NCBI GenBank assembly: GCA_965226245.1
Contig: CBDDCL010000015.1
Coordinates: 3,782,001 to 3,846,000, forward strand
From: CBDCYS01 sp965226245
GTDB lineage: Bacteria > Acidobacteriota > Terriglobia > Bryobacterales > UBA6623
Direction of reading: 5' to 3'
DNA length: 64,000 bases
Position 1 is the stretch's first letter. The number at the start of each line of letters is the position of its first letter. A model generated the notes under the pieces. It did not search any database, had not been told where the DNA came from, and saw nothing but the letters and a program-made list of their open reading frames with translations. Below, one piece after another: positions 17,351-26,480 of the stretch. The position numbers and the translations under genes were made by a program.

Positions 17351-20179
17351 CTATTCGGGCAGGCGCACCGGCCAGTTCGAATCGAGCATGATCACCGGCT
17401 TCGCTTCGCTTTCAGTAACATCGAGCACGAGGAACTCTTGACCGTCCGCGGTGACGTCATATTTTCGCTGGTAGCCAGCACCCTCAATCGGCAGACTGAC
17501 TTGAAACAGGCGACGGACGGCGCCAACGCGGAAGTTGGAGTTGGCGGCTTCGACCTCGGCAGCCATGATCGATCCGTCCTGAGTTCGGTAGAAGATCTCC
17601 TTGCCGTCGGCTCGCCAGATCGGATACTCTCCACCTCCGGTAGAGACCTGAACTTTTCCTGTCGCCCTCGGAAACGGCGCGACGTAGATTTCGAACCGGC
17701 CCGACCCGTCTGACATATAAGCCACCCAACTCCCGTCGGGTGAGAACCGGCCGTCCCGCTCGTTGAACTCAGTGCGAAGGTAGGGCTCGGGCGCCGGTTC
17801 CGTTCCGCCATCGGCGGCCCTGAGCGGCAAGACCCAGAGGTCGTCCAATGTGTTCGTGTCCCTGGACATGAATAGCAGCGAACTCCCCTCCGGTGACCAA
17901 CCACGAGGTACGTCCACGCCAAACTTGTCGACCAGCAGTTCCGCCTCTTCGAGCCCGGAAACCGTCTTCCGAAAAACGCCGAAGCCCCCCCTCCGGTTGG
18001 ATGCGAAAGCAATCTGCGTGCCGTCAGGCGACCACGAAGGGGTCAAATCCATTTCCGGGACGAAAGTAAAGCGCGTTCGAAGATTCCGGGCAAGGTCGTA
18101 GAGCCAGATATTCACTCCCCCTGCCTCGTGCTGAACGGACGCCGCAACGACTGCTCCGTCGGGGGAAATCGCAATGTCTCGGAACAAACCCGGTTCTCCG
18201 ACAGTGCGCAGGCGCCGACCCATCCTGTTGTACAAAATCAGTCCGGAAATCTCAAAAGCGCTTCCTGGCGAATATGCCAGCCTTCCGTCTTCCGAGACTG
18301 AGAAGGTTCCCTTCGAATAAAATGAGTTCCGTACGCCCCCGCGCAACGGCCGGGGTTCGCCTCTGAGCGTCGCGGTTTCCGGGTCGAATTCGTGGGCCAT
18401 GAGGGTATCTTGGCGAACAAACAGTAGCTGTCCGTTGCTATAGATCGCGTTCCCTTGTGACTGCATGAGCGTCTTTATTGACGTTCCCTCGAGGGAACCC
18501 ACGTAGACCTCGGAACTCAAATCGGGGTTTCCGGTCTGGCTGCCCAAAAAGAGAAAGCGCCGGCCATCGGGTAGAAAACAGGGCCAGCGGTGTGTCCTTC
18601 GTTCGGCGTTGACCCGCGTAATAGCGCTGACAGGACCACCGCCTGCTGACACGCGATGAAGGGGCCCGAATATGTTGGGAGCGAAAACAATCACGCCGTC
18701 TCGGTTCCATGTCCCTCCCCGACCGCCGGGCGCGTCGGCTATTGTGAATGAGGAGCCCCCGCTGATGTCGATCTTCTTCAGCTTCCCATCGGCAAAGAAT
18801 CCGATGAAGCGGCTGTCCGGCGACCAGAAGGGGTAGGTCACCCCTTCCGTGCCATCGAGCGAGCGGACATCCGGGCTATCCAAGCGGCGCAGGTAGAGTA
18901 TAGTTTCACCTTCAACGCGCTGGCCCTCGAACAGCAGCCACTCGCCGTCCGGGGACAGCGCGAAGTCGTCGATTCGGCTGACCTCTTCCGGCGGCACGAT
19001 GGTCGAGACGATCGAGCGGGGCGGCGGGGGCGGGGTTTCGAGAGCGAAGTGCAAGACGGCGAAGGTCACTGCGGCAGCGCTGGCCAGAGCAGCAACGGCC
19101 CAGGGCAAACGCTGCCAGGTAGTAGCAGGGGCCGCCTCGTGGCGCACGGCTCCAGCCGTGCCGCGTTGGGCCTCCGGCCCGCCGTCTGGCGCGGGGTCCT
19201 GAGATTGCGGGGGCGGAGGATGCTGGACCTGGGTTGGACCGGCAGGAGTGCCGGTCGCTACTGCCGCGCCGGCCGCTGGTTCGCGCGCGGGCCGCTGAAC
19301 CGCCCCTATACTCGCGGGCGATACTTTGCGCGCAATCGCCGACTTCTTGGAAGCTAGCTTTTCGCGCAGCGCCGTCAGGTCGATGATCACGTCCCCGGCG
19401 CTCTGGTAACGCTGGGCGGCGTCCTTGGCCAGGCACTTGGCGACAATGAATTCCAGATCCATAGGCACACCGGTCCGGATACCGGTGAGCGGCTCGTAGT
19501 CTACGTTCAGGATCGTGTAGAAGACCGCCTGCTGATACTCGCCCTTGAACGGCATCTGGGCCACGACCATCTCGTAGAGAACGACGCCCAGCGACCAGAT
19601 ATCCGTACGCTGGTCCACCGGTACGCCTTGCACCTGCTCGGGGGACATGTAGGCGGGTGTCCCCAGCGCCGTGTCCTTCAGCGTGAGCTTGGACTGGTCG
19701 ACGAGGTGCGCCAGCCCGAAGTCCATGATCTTCACGAGGCGCTCTTTGGGGCCCTCGTCAACCAGGAACAGGTTGGACGGCTTGATGTCACGGTGATAGA
19801 TGCCCTTGCCGTGCGCCTTCTGCAAGCCTTTCGCGATTTGCGTGCCGATGTCGAGGGCGTCTTCGATCCGCAACGGACCTTCACTGATCATCTGCTCCAG
19901 CGTCCGGCCCTCGAGATAGGCCATGGCCAGGAAGGTGCGGCCGCTGGCTTCATCAATTTCGTAGAGCGTGCAGATGTTGGGATGGTCGAGCGCCGCGGCG
20001 GCCTTCGCTTCGCGGAGGAAGCGTTTCTTGGCTTCTTCGTTGGAAAGAAGGTGCGGGGCGAGGAACTTCAAGGCGACCGGACGTTCGAGTTTGGTGTCCT
20101 CGGCCTTGTAGACGATACCCATCCCGCCCTCGCCGAGTTTCCCGGTGATTATGTAGTGGGAGATGGTCGTGCCGATCAT
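17351..20179 (-). CDS. Ser/Thr protein kinase with C-terminal WD40/TolB-like propeller
   Basis: The protein has 942 residues from the ATG at 20179, which has GAGG close upstream. A longer frame to 20215 would add 12 residues without a better signal. The kinase domain occupies residues about 8-270: GEGGMGIVYKA (P-loop), VALKF (ATP lysine), HRDIKPSN (catalytic loop), DFGLA and SPEQ. A Pro/Ala-rich linker and one membrane helix (about residues 358-380) follow. The rest is a propeller with repeated SPDG, SPDS and SWSPDG units. This architecture is common in Acidobacteria: a cytoplasmic kinase joined to an extracytoplasmic sensor. The ligand is unknown. The second kinase of the window (34748) has a very similar kinase domain but lacks the propeller. 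Confidence 0.93.
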   Translation of the reverse strand: MIGTTISHYIITGKLGEGGMGIVYKAEDTKLERPVALKFLAPHLLSNEEAKKRFLREAKAAAALDHPNICTLYEIDEASGRTFLAMAYLEGRTLEQMISEGPLRIEDALDIGTQIAKGLQKAHGKGIYHRDIKPSNLFLVDEGPKERLVKIMDFGLAHLVDQSKLTLKDTALGTPAYMSPEQVQGVPVDQRTDIWSLGVVLYEMVVAQMPFKGEYQQAVFYTILNVDYEPLTGIRTGVPMDLEFIVAKCLAKDAAQRYQSAGDVIIDLTALREKLASKKSAIARKVSPASIGAVQRPAREPAAGAAVATGTPAGPTQVQHPPPPQSQDPAPDGGPEAQRGTAGAVRHEAAPATTWQRLPWAVAALASAAAVTFAVLHFALETPPPPPRSIVSTIVPPEEVSRIDDFALSPDGEWLLFEGQRVEGETILYLRRLDSPDVRSLDGTEGVTYPFWSPDSRFIGFFADGKLKKIDISGGSSFTIADAPGGRGGTWNRDGVIVFAPNIFGPLHRVSAGGGPVSAITRVNAERRTHRWPCFLPDGRRFLFLGSQTGNPDLSSEVYVGSLEGTSIKTLMQSQGNAIYSNGQLLFVRQDTLMAHEFDPETATLRGEPRPLRGGVRNSFYSKGTFSVSEDGRLAYSPGSAFEISGLILYNRMGRRLRTVGEPGLFRDIAISPDGAVVAASVQHEAGGVNIWLYDLARNLRTRFTFVPEMDLTPSWSPDGTQIAFASNRRGGFGVFRKTVSGLEEAELLVDKFGVDVPRGWSPEGSSLLFMSRDTNTLDDLWVLPLRAADGGTEPAPEPYLRTEFNERDGRFSPDGSWVAYMSDGSGRFEIYVAPFPRATGKVQVSTGGGEYPIWRADGKEIFYRTQDGSIMAAEVEAANSNFRVGAVRRLFQVSLPIEGAGYQRKYDVTADGQEFLVLDVTESEAKPVIMLDSNWPVRLPE

Positions 20180-20549
20180 GGTTCCTCGTACTATAGGGTA
20201 CCGCGTTGTCGGCAACCAGATTCGGAGCCCCGACCGAGGGAGGGGTTAGCCGCTACGACGCGCCTCATCCGCCAGCGGAGGGCGCCGGGGCGCAATCCCC
20301 GCTACCCGACCCGATCAAGGCACTGCGGACGCCTTTTTCGGGCGGGGCGGACGGTCGAGTGGGACACCGGGCGTTGGCGGCTAAGCTGGACCGGCTGAGA
20401 GCCGGTCGCTACTGGCGAGCCCCCATCACTTTTCGACGAAGATGTTGTTCTTAAGTAGGCTGCCACCATCGCAGAACGAGCCGTCATCCGTCAAGGCCAC
20501 AATCCGCCCGTAAAGGCGACATTTGCGTTGCGTCGTTGTTGTCAAACTC

Positions 20550-20653
20550 CCGTAGCGCAGGGCTCGTAAGAGACCTGCGGCCTTTCGTTACACCGCACGC
20601 GGCGGGTGAACGGAATCAAAGGCCGCAGGTCTCTTACGAGCCCTGCGCTACGG
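20550..20653. repeat. Inverted repeat with 36-bp perfect arms
   Basis: Arms 20550-20585 and 20618-20653 are exact reverse complements (starting CCGTAGCGCAGGGCTCGTAA) around a 32-bp loop. It could form a very stable hairpin. No second copy was seen in the window. The rest of 20180-20549 contains no gene I can support. Confidence 0.93.
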
Positions 20654-20746
20654 ATTTTTCATAACGCTCTCGCAGGCGACCAGAATTCTTACGGACGAAA
20701 TTCCGTCAAGGGGATGGAGCAGCACGAACCCTTCTGTACAATGACA

Positions 20747-21278
20747 CCTGAATTATGCACAGATTCGCTTTGCGAGTGCGGCTGCGTTCGTAGCGGCTTG
20801 ACGGCCGTCGTAAGGTGGGAGCTCGGCAACTGGTCTTTTGGCTTCTCCGTCCCCGGTTTCCCCTCCCGCCCAGAATCCGCGTCGGCAAAACCCCGCTCCG
20901 AAGTGGCGTGTTTCCAGTACGTTGCGGCCAGTGCATAAAATTTTATGCATAGCGCATAGCCAGGCTCTCAGATCAACGCCCTCTCGACTACCGGCGGCAA
21001 GCCGCCGTAGGGAGTCGGCTTCCTGCCGCGGAAGTTGTCAAGGCGTGGATGCCCCGATTTTATTGGGCTGCGAGACCGTCACGGCTGGGCCTTGTTTGAC
21101 GGCCCTTTGGGAGCTATGCTGTTTTCGCTTGGTAACCATTTGGGTGACCTCCTTTGGGTTGGCTGGTGAAGCTGGAATCTTTGCCAGCCTACCTTTTTAC
21201 CCCATGTTTTCGGGCGTTCCCCAATGGTCCCTTGCGGCTCAGCCCTCCTCAGGTGCACCCCGCAATGCATAATTCAGG
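20747..21278 (-). mobile_element. Internally deleted IS1380-like element, copy 1 (532 bp)
   Basis: The ends CCTGAATTATGCAC and its complement are bracketed by the 5-bp target duplication TGACA. The unit encodes, on the minus strand, the start of a protein (MVTKRKQHSSQR...) preceded by AAGGAGGT, broken by a stop after about 33 codons. It also has a central palindrome ATGCATAAAATTTTATGCAT. It is inserted into a sequence whose uninterrupted counterpart lies at 24354-24444. End sequence and 5-bp duplication fit the IS1380 family. No gene lies in 21331-21526. Confidence 0.85.
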
Positions 21279-21526
21279 TGACATGAAACTTACATCCCAG
21301 GAATTCCTACTATCTGTATATGAGCACAGCGTGGGGAGGCGTGCGCGAACTGATACCGAACTGTGAATGTTCCATTCCATCTAGAACCTGGTCGATTTGG
21401 CCGATAAGAAGACTCTGTTGCAACGGCCCTCGACGGTGAAAACGGCGCCCTCTTCCTCTAGTCAGCAGAGTTGGAGGCGCCTAAGCGTGGACAACAACCG
21501 AGGGCGCACAGCTCTAAGGGAGGCGG

Positions 21527-22807
21527 GTGGTGCAAGTCGATTCGAGTAAAGTGGCTAGGGGCGTGCGATGTGGCGATCCGGAGTGCCGCCAGATGAGCCG
21601 CCGTTCCGGACAGATGCTCCCCATGGTTAGCGTGCTGCTGGTTATTTTGCTAGCGATCACCGGGCTTGTTCTGGATGGCGGCCGCATGTACTTCGAAAAG
21701 AGGCGGATGCAGAACGCCGCCGACGCGGGCGCCTTGGCGGGCGCTCATGAGTTGTTCCGGGGAAACACCGACCTGGGGGCCGATGTGCGCCCTGCCGCCG
21801 TCAACGATACGGGCCTCAACGGATACACCGACGGCGACTCGTCCATCACCGTAAATCTTGAGAACGGTCCCACGGGGTTGCCGAACCGCGCGGTGGAGGT
21901 GACCATCGCCCGTACGGTCCCAACGACTCTGATGCAAGTCCTGAATGCCGGTCCGGTGACAGTGCGGGCCCGAGGGACGGCGGGTCTGGCGCCCTACATT
22001 GATACCTGCATTCTGGCGCTGAACCCATCAGCCGCTTCCGCTCTCAAATTTCATGGGAACGCCGTCGTCGATGCGGCGTGTGGACTGATGTCGAACTCAC
22101 AAGCCGGCAATGGCTTCGAGCGAGACGGGGGATCCTTGGTCAGCTCAAGCTTCAGCGGCGTGACGGGCTATTACTCGGACAACGGAGGGGGCGGCTCGAT
22201 GAGCCCGGCGCCCCAGGAGCAGGCGCCGCCCATGCTGGACCCGCTCGCCTTCCTAGAACCTCCCGATTACACCGGTTGGCCTCTGGCCTCTTTCAATCCG
22301 CCGACCAACGAGTATGTGTGCCCGGGCGGACAGTGTGTTTTCAACAACAAGCTTACGGTGGCGGGCTCGCCTGCCACAAGAACCTTTCAGCCGGGGATCT
22401 ATGTCCTGCGAAACGGCATGGACATCGTGAGCGACATCACGGTCGAAGGGTTCGGGGTCACTTTCTACAACGCCAGCACCGCCTTCAATATCACGATTGG
22501 AGGCTCGGCCACGGTCACCTTCGAGGCGCCGACGAGCGGCCCCTACAAGGGCGTTCTGTTTTATGGCAACCCGAACTCCGGCAACATGACTAACATGCTG
22601 GGCATCGGAGATTCCGTCTTCAATTTTCGAGGAGCAATCTACTTTCCCTCGCAAAGCGTGATGCTCGAGGGAACTACGAGCGGGGCCACCCCGTTTGGGA
22701 TGGTGATCGCTCAAACAGTGGATATCGGCGGCGACGCTCACCTAACCATTAGCGGCACAACCGCCAGCGATGTCCCAGCGATCACAAAGGTGACACTGCT
22801 GAACTAG
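21527..22807 (+). CDS. TadG-like secreted/anchored pilus-associated protein
   Basis: A GTG at 21527, or the next GTG at 21530 with AAGGGAGG six bases upstream, is the likely start; ATG 21593 is an alternative. The N-terminal part has one membrane segment (LPMVSVLLVILLAITGLVLD) followed by RMYFEKRRMQNAADAGALAG, the hallmark of the Tad/TadG-like N-terminal domain. The remaining 330 residues are a Gly/Ser/Thr-rich, beta-type extracellular region with only a few cysteines. In full tad loci such proteins are minor pilins or pilus-associated proteins. Here two TadE-like genes follow directly, so the three form an operon, but no tadA ATPase, secretin or prepilin peptidase is in the window. Confidence 0.8.
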   Translation: MVQVDSSKVARGVRCGDPECRQMSRRSGQMLPMVSVLLVILLAITGLVLDGGRMYFEKRRMQNAADAGALAGAHELFRGNTDLGADVRPAAVNDTGLNGYTDGDSSITVNLENGPTGLPNRAVEVTIARTVPTTLMQVLNAGPVTVRARGTAGLAPYIDTCILALNPSAASALKFHGNAVVDAACGLMSNSQAGNGFERDGGSLVSSSFSGVTGYYSDNGGGGSMSPAPQEQAPPMLDPLAFLEPPDYTGWPLASFNPPTNEYVCPGGQCVFNNKLTVAGSPATRTFQPGIYVLRNGMDIVSDITVEGFGVTFYNASTAFNITIGGSATVTFEAPTSGPYKGVLFYGNPNSGNMTNMLGIGDSVFNFRGAIYFPSQSVMLEGTTSGATPFGMVIAQTVDIGGDAHLTISGTTASDVPAITKVTLLN

Positions 22808-22888
22808 GAGCTCGTGATGAAAGTCCCCGTCCGCCAGTGGCCGAAGTGCGAGGCAGGCCGATGGACGGTGTGGAGCACGAGGAGGTTG

Positions 22889-23386
22889 ATGATGCATAAC
22901 GCCGCCCAAACAGACCGCCGCAAAGGCTCTGCCCGCGGCAACGCCGCCGTGGAGTTTGGTATTTTATTTCCGCTGCTGCTTCTCATTGCCTTCGGAGCCG
23001 CCGATTTCGGCCGCTTGTTCTACTCGGGCATAATCGTCCAGGACGCAGCGGCTACGGGCGCTTTCTTTGGAGCGCAAAGGACCGTGACCGCCGTGATGTC
23101 TTCCAGTATGGAGACAGTGGCCGACGACGACACGGCCAGCATCGATCATGTAGGCTCAGTCTCCTCGACGGCGGACCACTACTGTGACTGTCCCAGCAAT
23201 CCCGCCGACGGACCTGCCGATCCCGCGGCGGTGGACTGCCTGGATCAAAACGCATGCCCGGCCTACGGGTTTCCCCGGGTGTTTGTCCGCACCCGGGTAG
23301 AGCAGATTTTCGCTCCGATCGTGCCGGTCCCGGGTATTCCCTCGACCGTCAATATCAACCGTCTGGCTTACTACCGCGTGCAATAG
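22889..23386 (+). CDS. TadE-like minor pseudopilin
   Basis: The 165-residue protein from the ATG at 22889 (or 22892) has GGAGG just upstream. A longer start at 22814 would place an unusual 25-residue leader first. The signature GNAAVEFGILFPLLLLIAFG (residues about 16-35) is the TadE hydrophobic segment with a Glu at position +5, as in type IV-like pilins. The rest is a short extracytoplasmic domain with several cysteines (CDCPS, DCLDQNACP). It probably forms a minor pseudopilin with its TadE-like neighbour. Confidence 0.83.
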   Translation: MMHNAAQTDRRKGSARGNAAVEFGILFPLLLLIAFGAADFGRLFYSGIIVQDAAATGAFFGAQRTVTAVMSSSMETVADDDTASIDHVGSVSSTADHYCDCPSNPADGPADPAAVDCLDQNACPAYGFPRVFVRTRVEQIFAPIVPVPGIPSTVNINRLAYYRVQ

Positions 23387-23397
23387 GCGTAAAGCAG

Positions 23398-23883
23398 ATG
23401 AAGATCTCTTTTGCTCTAAAACGCTCGCCGGCGGGCAGAACCGTGCCCAGCTTCGGAAGACTCGTGGCCGCCCATCGATGCTCGCGGCAACGAGGAGCGA
23501 GTCAGAGGGGCAGCACTCTTATTGAGTTCGCCTTTGTGTTCTTACTGTTTGTCGTGCTGCTGGTAGCGACGATTGAACTCGGGCGAGGAGTGTGGATCTA
23601 CACGACCGTCGCACACGCGGCGCGCCAAGGTGTGCGCTACGCCCAGGTCCGGGGAAACTCCGTCACGGTAACCGAGATCAAAGCCTTCGTCGAGTCGGAG
23701 TCGATCGGCCTCGAGCCCGAAAAGCTTACCGTTACACCCACATGGACGTCCGCCGACCGTGATCGAGGAAGTATCGTTCAAGTGGACGTCTCCTATCCTT
23801 TCGATCTGGTGGCCCCAGGGCTGCTCGGCTTACCCTCTTCTCTGCAGGTAAGCAGTCGCGCGCGAAAGATCATCTCGCAGTAG
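23398..23883 (+). CDS. TadE-like minor pseudopilin (second)
   Basis: The 161-residue protein from ATG 23398 lies 11 bp after the previous stop, so the two are co-transcribed. GSTLIEFAFVFLLFVVLLVA is the TadE-type segment, again with Glu at +5, followed by RGVWIYTTVAHAARQGVRYA, the common downstream helix of this family. A basic 40-residue leader precedes the hydrophobic segment, longer than usual for processed pilins. The C-terminal domain is small. Its place as the last of the three genes suggests export and assembly by tad machinery encoded elsewhere. Confidence 0.83.
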   Translation: MKISFALKRSPAGRTVPSFGRLVAAHRCSRQRGASQRGSTLIEFAFVFLLFVVLLVATIELGRGVWIYTTVAHAARQGVRYAQVRGNSVTVTEIKAFVESESIGLEPEKLTVTPTWTSADRDRGSIVQVDVSYPFDLVAPGLLGLPSSLQVSSRARKIISQ

Positions 23884-23920
23884 ACTGTAATGGCAGAAGC
23901 ATCAGCGTCCCCGCTGCGGT

Positions 23921-24263
23921 TCACTCTCCGAACGATAGGTTAGCCTCAGGCGGGAATTGTTGGTCTCGGCGCGCTTTCATCCTTATCTCTGCTTTGACTG
24001 GGTAGTGCCCAAGCTCCCTAATCAGTTCGATCAGCTTCTCCAACAGATGCTGGCCGCTGATCTTCCCAGTCATGGCGTTGCGCCTGAATCCCGCCTCCTC
24101 TAGCGCGTCTCTCCACGTTATCCAATGCTTTCCGAGCCAATCGGATTCCTTGATTCCGGTTTACCGTGACGAAATTTCATCTTGCCGAGGGGCTGCCGCC
24201 GTTATCCTCTACGGTTCGCCGGATTTCACGAAGGATGAAGCTCTTCTCCATGGTCCGCCGCAT
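23921..24263 (-). pseudogene. Decayed gene with homing-endonuclease-associated repeats
   Basis: Read on the minus strand, the start MEKSFILREIRRTVEDNGG is followed by a frameshift region. A long in-frame stretch then begins GIKESDWLGKHWITWRDALE and continues to EAGF, LIRELGHYPVKAEIRMKARR and FPP. The pattern GI-x-S-x-W...EAGF...ELGHYP...DIR is that of the homing-endonuclease-associated repeat (HNH_repeat family), often found beside GIY-YIG nucleases. At least one in-frame stop and a frame change near 24170-24200 show decay. A GAGGAGG sequence precedes the ATG at 24263. Seen from my own translation; no nuclease domain remains. Confidence 0.65.
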
Positions 24264-24353
24264 GGTCCTCCTCTGGGGAACGCCGCGGCAGCTTGCGGGC
24301 CGCCGCGAACTCGCAAAGAATGCCACCATGAGAGAACGAGCCTCGAGTCGTCA

Positions 24354-24444
24354 AGGTCAAGGGGATGGAGCAGCACAGACCCTCCTGTACAATGAGATGA
24401 AACTTACATCCCAGGAATTCCTTCTATCTGTATATGAGCACAGA
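24354..24444. repeat. Duplicated leader, uninterrupted copy
   Basis: This 91-bp sequence, starting GTCAAGGGGATGGAGCAGCA and reaching TATGAGCACAG, also occurs as two halves at about 20706-20746 and 21279-21330, where the IS1380-like element has split it. The last bases overlap the start of the gene at 24434, so this copy includes that gene's leader. Confidence 0.8.
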
Positions 24445-25222
24445 AGCAGCCCCGCGGCCTCTCGAGCCGGACGGCACCGAGTTCACATTCGCCGATCGCG
24501 CCAAGGGAGCCACATTTCAGGCCATTCTCAAGCGTCCCGTGACCGTGGCCACGATCGCGCTGGTCATCACGATCGGGGTCTTTGTGGCGTTTCTCGAGAG
24601 TGGCAGCCTTGAAATCGAGCTGCCGGTTCCCGAGGTGTCCTACACTCTGCTGCCTAACGAGGGGCGGACTTCCGGCGTCCCCATCGCGATCAAGCTGAAC
24701 CAGATCGCTATTTTCATGGTCAACGATCCGCTGCAGGGCGGTGGCGGAGCTCAACGGGCGCGAGAGCTGGTCGATCAGATCCAGCGGTCTGTTGACCGAG
24801 CCGTTAGCGAACGGGGGAAGTCACTCAGCATCGATAACGAAAAGGGTCAACTGCCTGCAATCGTGCTAACGGAGGGAGACGGCACCGGAAAAGAAGTGCT
24901 CGTCCAAATGACGCGGGAGGATTTAGCTCTGGCCGGCGACATCGACGCCAAAAGAGTGGCCAGAATTTGGGTCGAGCGGCTGACGGACACGCTCAAGGTC
25001 ATTGCTTTCGCTGAACCGCCGAAGTTCACCAAGGGTACGGAGTTTGGTGATGCGCTGATAGCTATGTACGCTGGCGCGCGCGACGAAAAAGGAATTATCC
25101 GCAGCAGCTCTTTGAACGATTCATTTGAGGCGCTGCCCCCTCTACGGAGGCTGGCGCTCGAAACGCTCCCTTCGCGGGCCCCGGCGCCCGAAGAACCCGC
25201 GGCCGCCGAGTCAGGGCAGTAG
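24434..25222 (+). CDS. Hypothetical single-span membrane protein
   Basis: The 262-residue protein is not recognised. It has a short cytoplasmic N-terminus, one membrane helix (residues about 36-56, VTVATIALVITIGVFVAFLE) and a soluble domain. The soluble part contains a charged helical section (RARELVDQIQRSVDRAVSER) and a Pro/Ala-rich tail. The upstream 90 bp are duplicated elsewhere in the window. Its 3' end overlaps the convergent aminotransferase gene by 12 bp. The frame is long, with good codon use, so a real gene is likely; function unknown. Confidence 0.65.
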   Translation: MSTEAAPRPLEPDGTEFTFADRAKGATFQAILKRPVTVATIALVITIGVFVAFLESGSLEIELPVPEVSYTLLPNEGRTSGVPIAIKLNQIAIFMVNDPLQGGGGAQRARELVDQIQRSVDRAVSERGKSLSIDNEKGQLPAIVLTEGDGTGKEVLVQMTREDLALAGDIDAKRVARIWVERLTDTLKVIAFAEPPKFTKGTEFGDALIAMYAGARDEKGIIRSSSLNDSFEALPPLRRLALETLPSRAPAPEEPAAAESGQ

Positions 25223-26329
25223 CTCCACGAAGCGGGCAATATCGTCCTCGCTGGCGTAAAAGTGAGGCGAAGCGCGGACCCAGCCGAAACGGGGCGCCAC
25301 GATGACTTTCTTTTTGGCGAGTTCCCGCACGATCGCTTCGGAGTCGAGGCCCTGCTTGCGGATGCAGACGATTCCCGAGCCGGACTGTTCGTCTCTCGGC
25401 GTCATGATCTCGTAGCCCTTGGCGGTTGCGCCCTCGACGATTTGGCCGGCCAGGCCATGGATGCGGGCGCCGATTCGGCCGACTCCGACTTCCAAGAACA
25501 ACTCAATCGCCGGGCGCAGCCCGTGGCAGCCAATGGTGTTCAAAGTGCCGCATTCGTAGCGGGCCGCTCCGGGGCAAAGTTCCGGATCGAGGCTATATTT
25601 GCGCCAGCCGGCCACATTGGTCCAGCCAAACTCGACCGGCCGTACGTGAGGAATCAGGTCGCGATCGATAAAGCAGATGCCGCAACCCTCGGGGCCGAGC
25701 AGCCACTTGTGCCCGCTGGCGGAAAGGGCGTGGATGCCGCTCTTTTTGACATCCACCGGGAACGGGCCCAGCCCTTGCACCGCATCCACGACGAGCAGGC
25801 AGCCGCGGCGGCGGCAGATTTCGCCCGCGGCATCGAGATCCACGCGGAAACCGCTGAGGTATTGAACAAAACTGATTGCCAGCAGACGGGCGCCTTTACA
25901 TGCGCGGTCGATGTCGTCAAGATCGATGCGGCCCTGGCGCTGTTCGATCCAGCGAAGTTCGACGCCTTGGCGCTCGAGCTGGATCCAGGGGAGGCAGTTC
26001 GCCGGGAACTCGCCCTGGACCCCTGCGACGACATCCCCCGGGCGCCAGTCGATTCCATTGGCGACAATGGCCAAACCTTCCGATGTGTTCTTTGTGATGG
26101 CGATTTCATCGGGTGACGCGCCGATGAGCCGGGCGGAGGACTGACGCAAAGCTTCGATTGTGGCCATCCACCCCCGATAGTGGACCGTGCCGTGCTGCGT
26201 GGCATCCTCGGCGAGATCTTGCATGGCCGAAGCCACGCGGCGGGGCAGCGGGGAGACCGATGCGTGATTGAGATAGATGTAACTTTTTGTGACTGGGAAC
26301 TCGCTTCGATAGTAGGAAAGTGGCCGCAT
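25211..26329 (-). CDS. Class V aminotransferase / cysteine desulfurase-like enzyme
   Basis: The 372-residue PLP enzyme starts MRPLSYYRSEFPVTKSYIYL. Family features are YLNHASVSPLPRRV near the N-terminus, ITKNTSEGLAIVANG (cofactor-phosphate region), VDAVQGLGPFPVD (PLP aspartate) and SASGHKWLLGPEGCG, where K is the Schiff-base lysine. The mobile Cys loop of true IscS/SufS enzymes is not evident, so it may be an isopenicillin-N-epimerase-like or kynureninase-like enzyme rather than a desulfurase. It is convergent with the 24434 gene and divergent from the M48 protease. The substrate is unknown. Confidence 0.85.
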   Translation of the reverse strand: MRPLSYYRSEFPVTKSYIYLNHASVSPLPRRVASAMQDLAEDATQHGTVHYRGWMATIEALRQSSARLIGASPDEIAITKNTSEGLAIVANGIDWRPGDVVAGVQGEFPANCLPWIQLERQGVELRWIEQRQGRIDLDDIDRACKGARLLAISFVQYLSGFRVDLDAAGEICRRRGCLLVVDAVQGLGPFPVDVKKSGIHALSASGHKWLLGPEGCGICFIDRDLIPHVRPVEFGWTNVAGWRKYSLDPELCPGAARYECGTLNTIGCHGLRPAIELFLEVGVGRIGARIHGLAGQIVEGATAKGYEIMTPRDEQSGSGIVCIRKQGLDSEAIVRELAKKKVIVAPRFGWVRASPHFYASEDDIARFVELLP

Positions 26330-26480
26330 GTTCGTGAGTTATCAGACGAAACGCCGAGTGGCTGGTCTGCTAGAGTGTAGCCTAGTCAAAACGAGTCAAG
26401 ACAGGGTATATACTGAAGATGGTTCGAACCCGCGCTTGCCCTGTTTCGAACCGAGCTGTTTGAATCAACCGGAGGAATCG

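Noticed and set aside
24166..24612. A 148-codon plus-strand frame overlapping the leader of the 24434 gene
   Set aside because: It is antisense to the homing-endonuclease-repeat remnant and out of frame with the better-supported 24434 gene.
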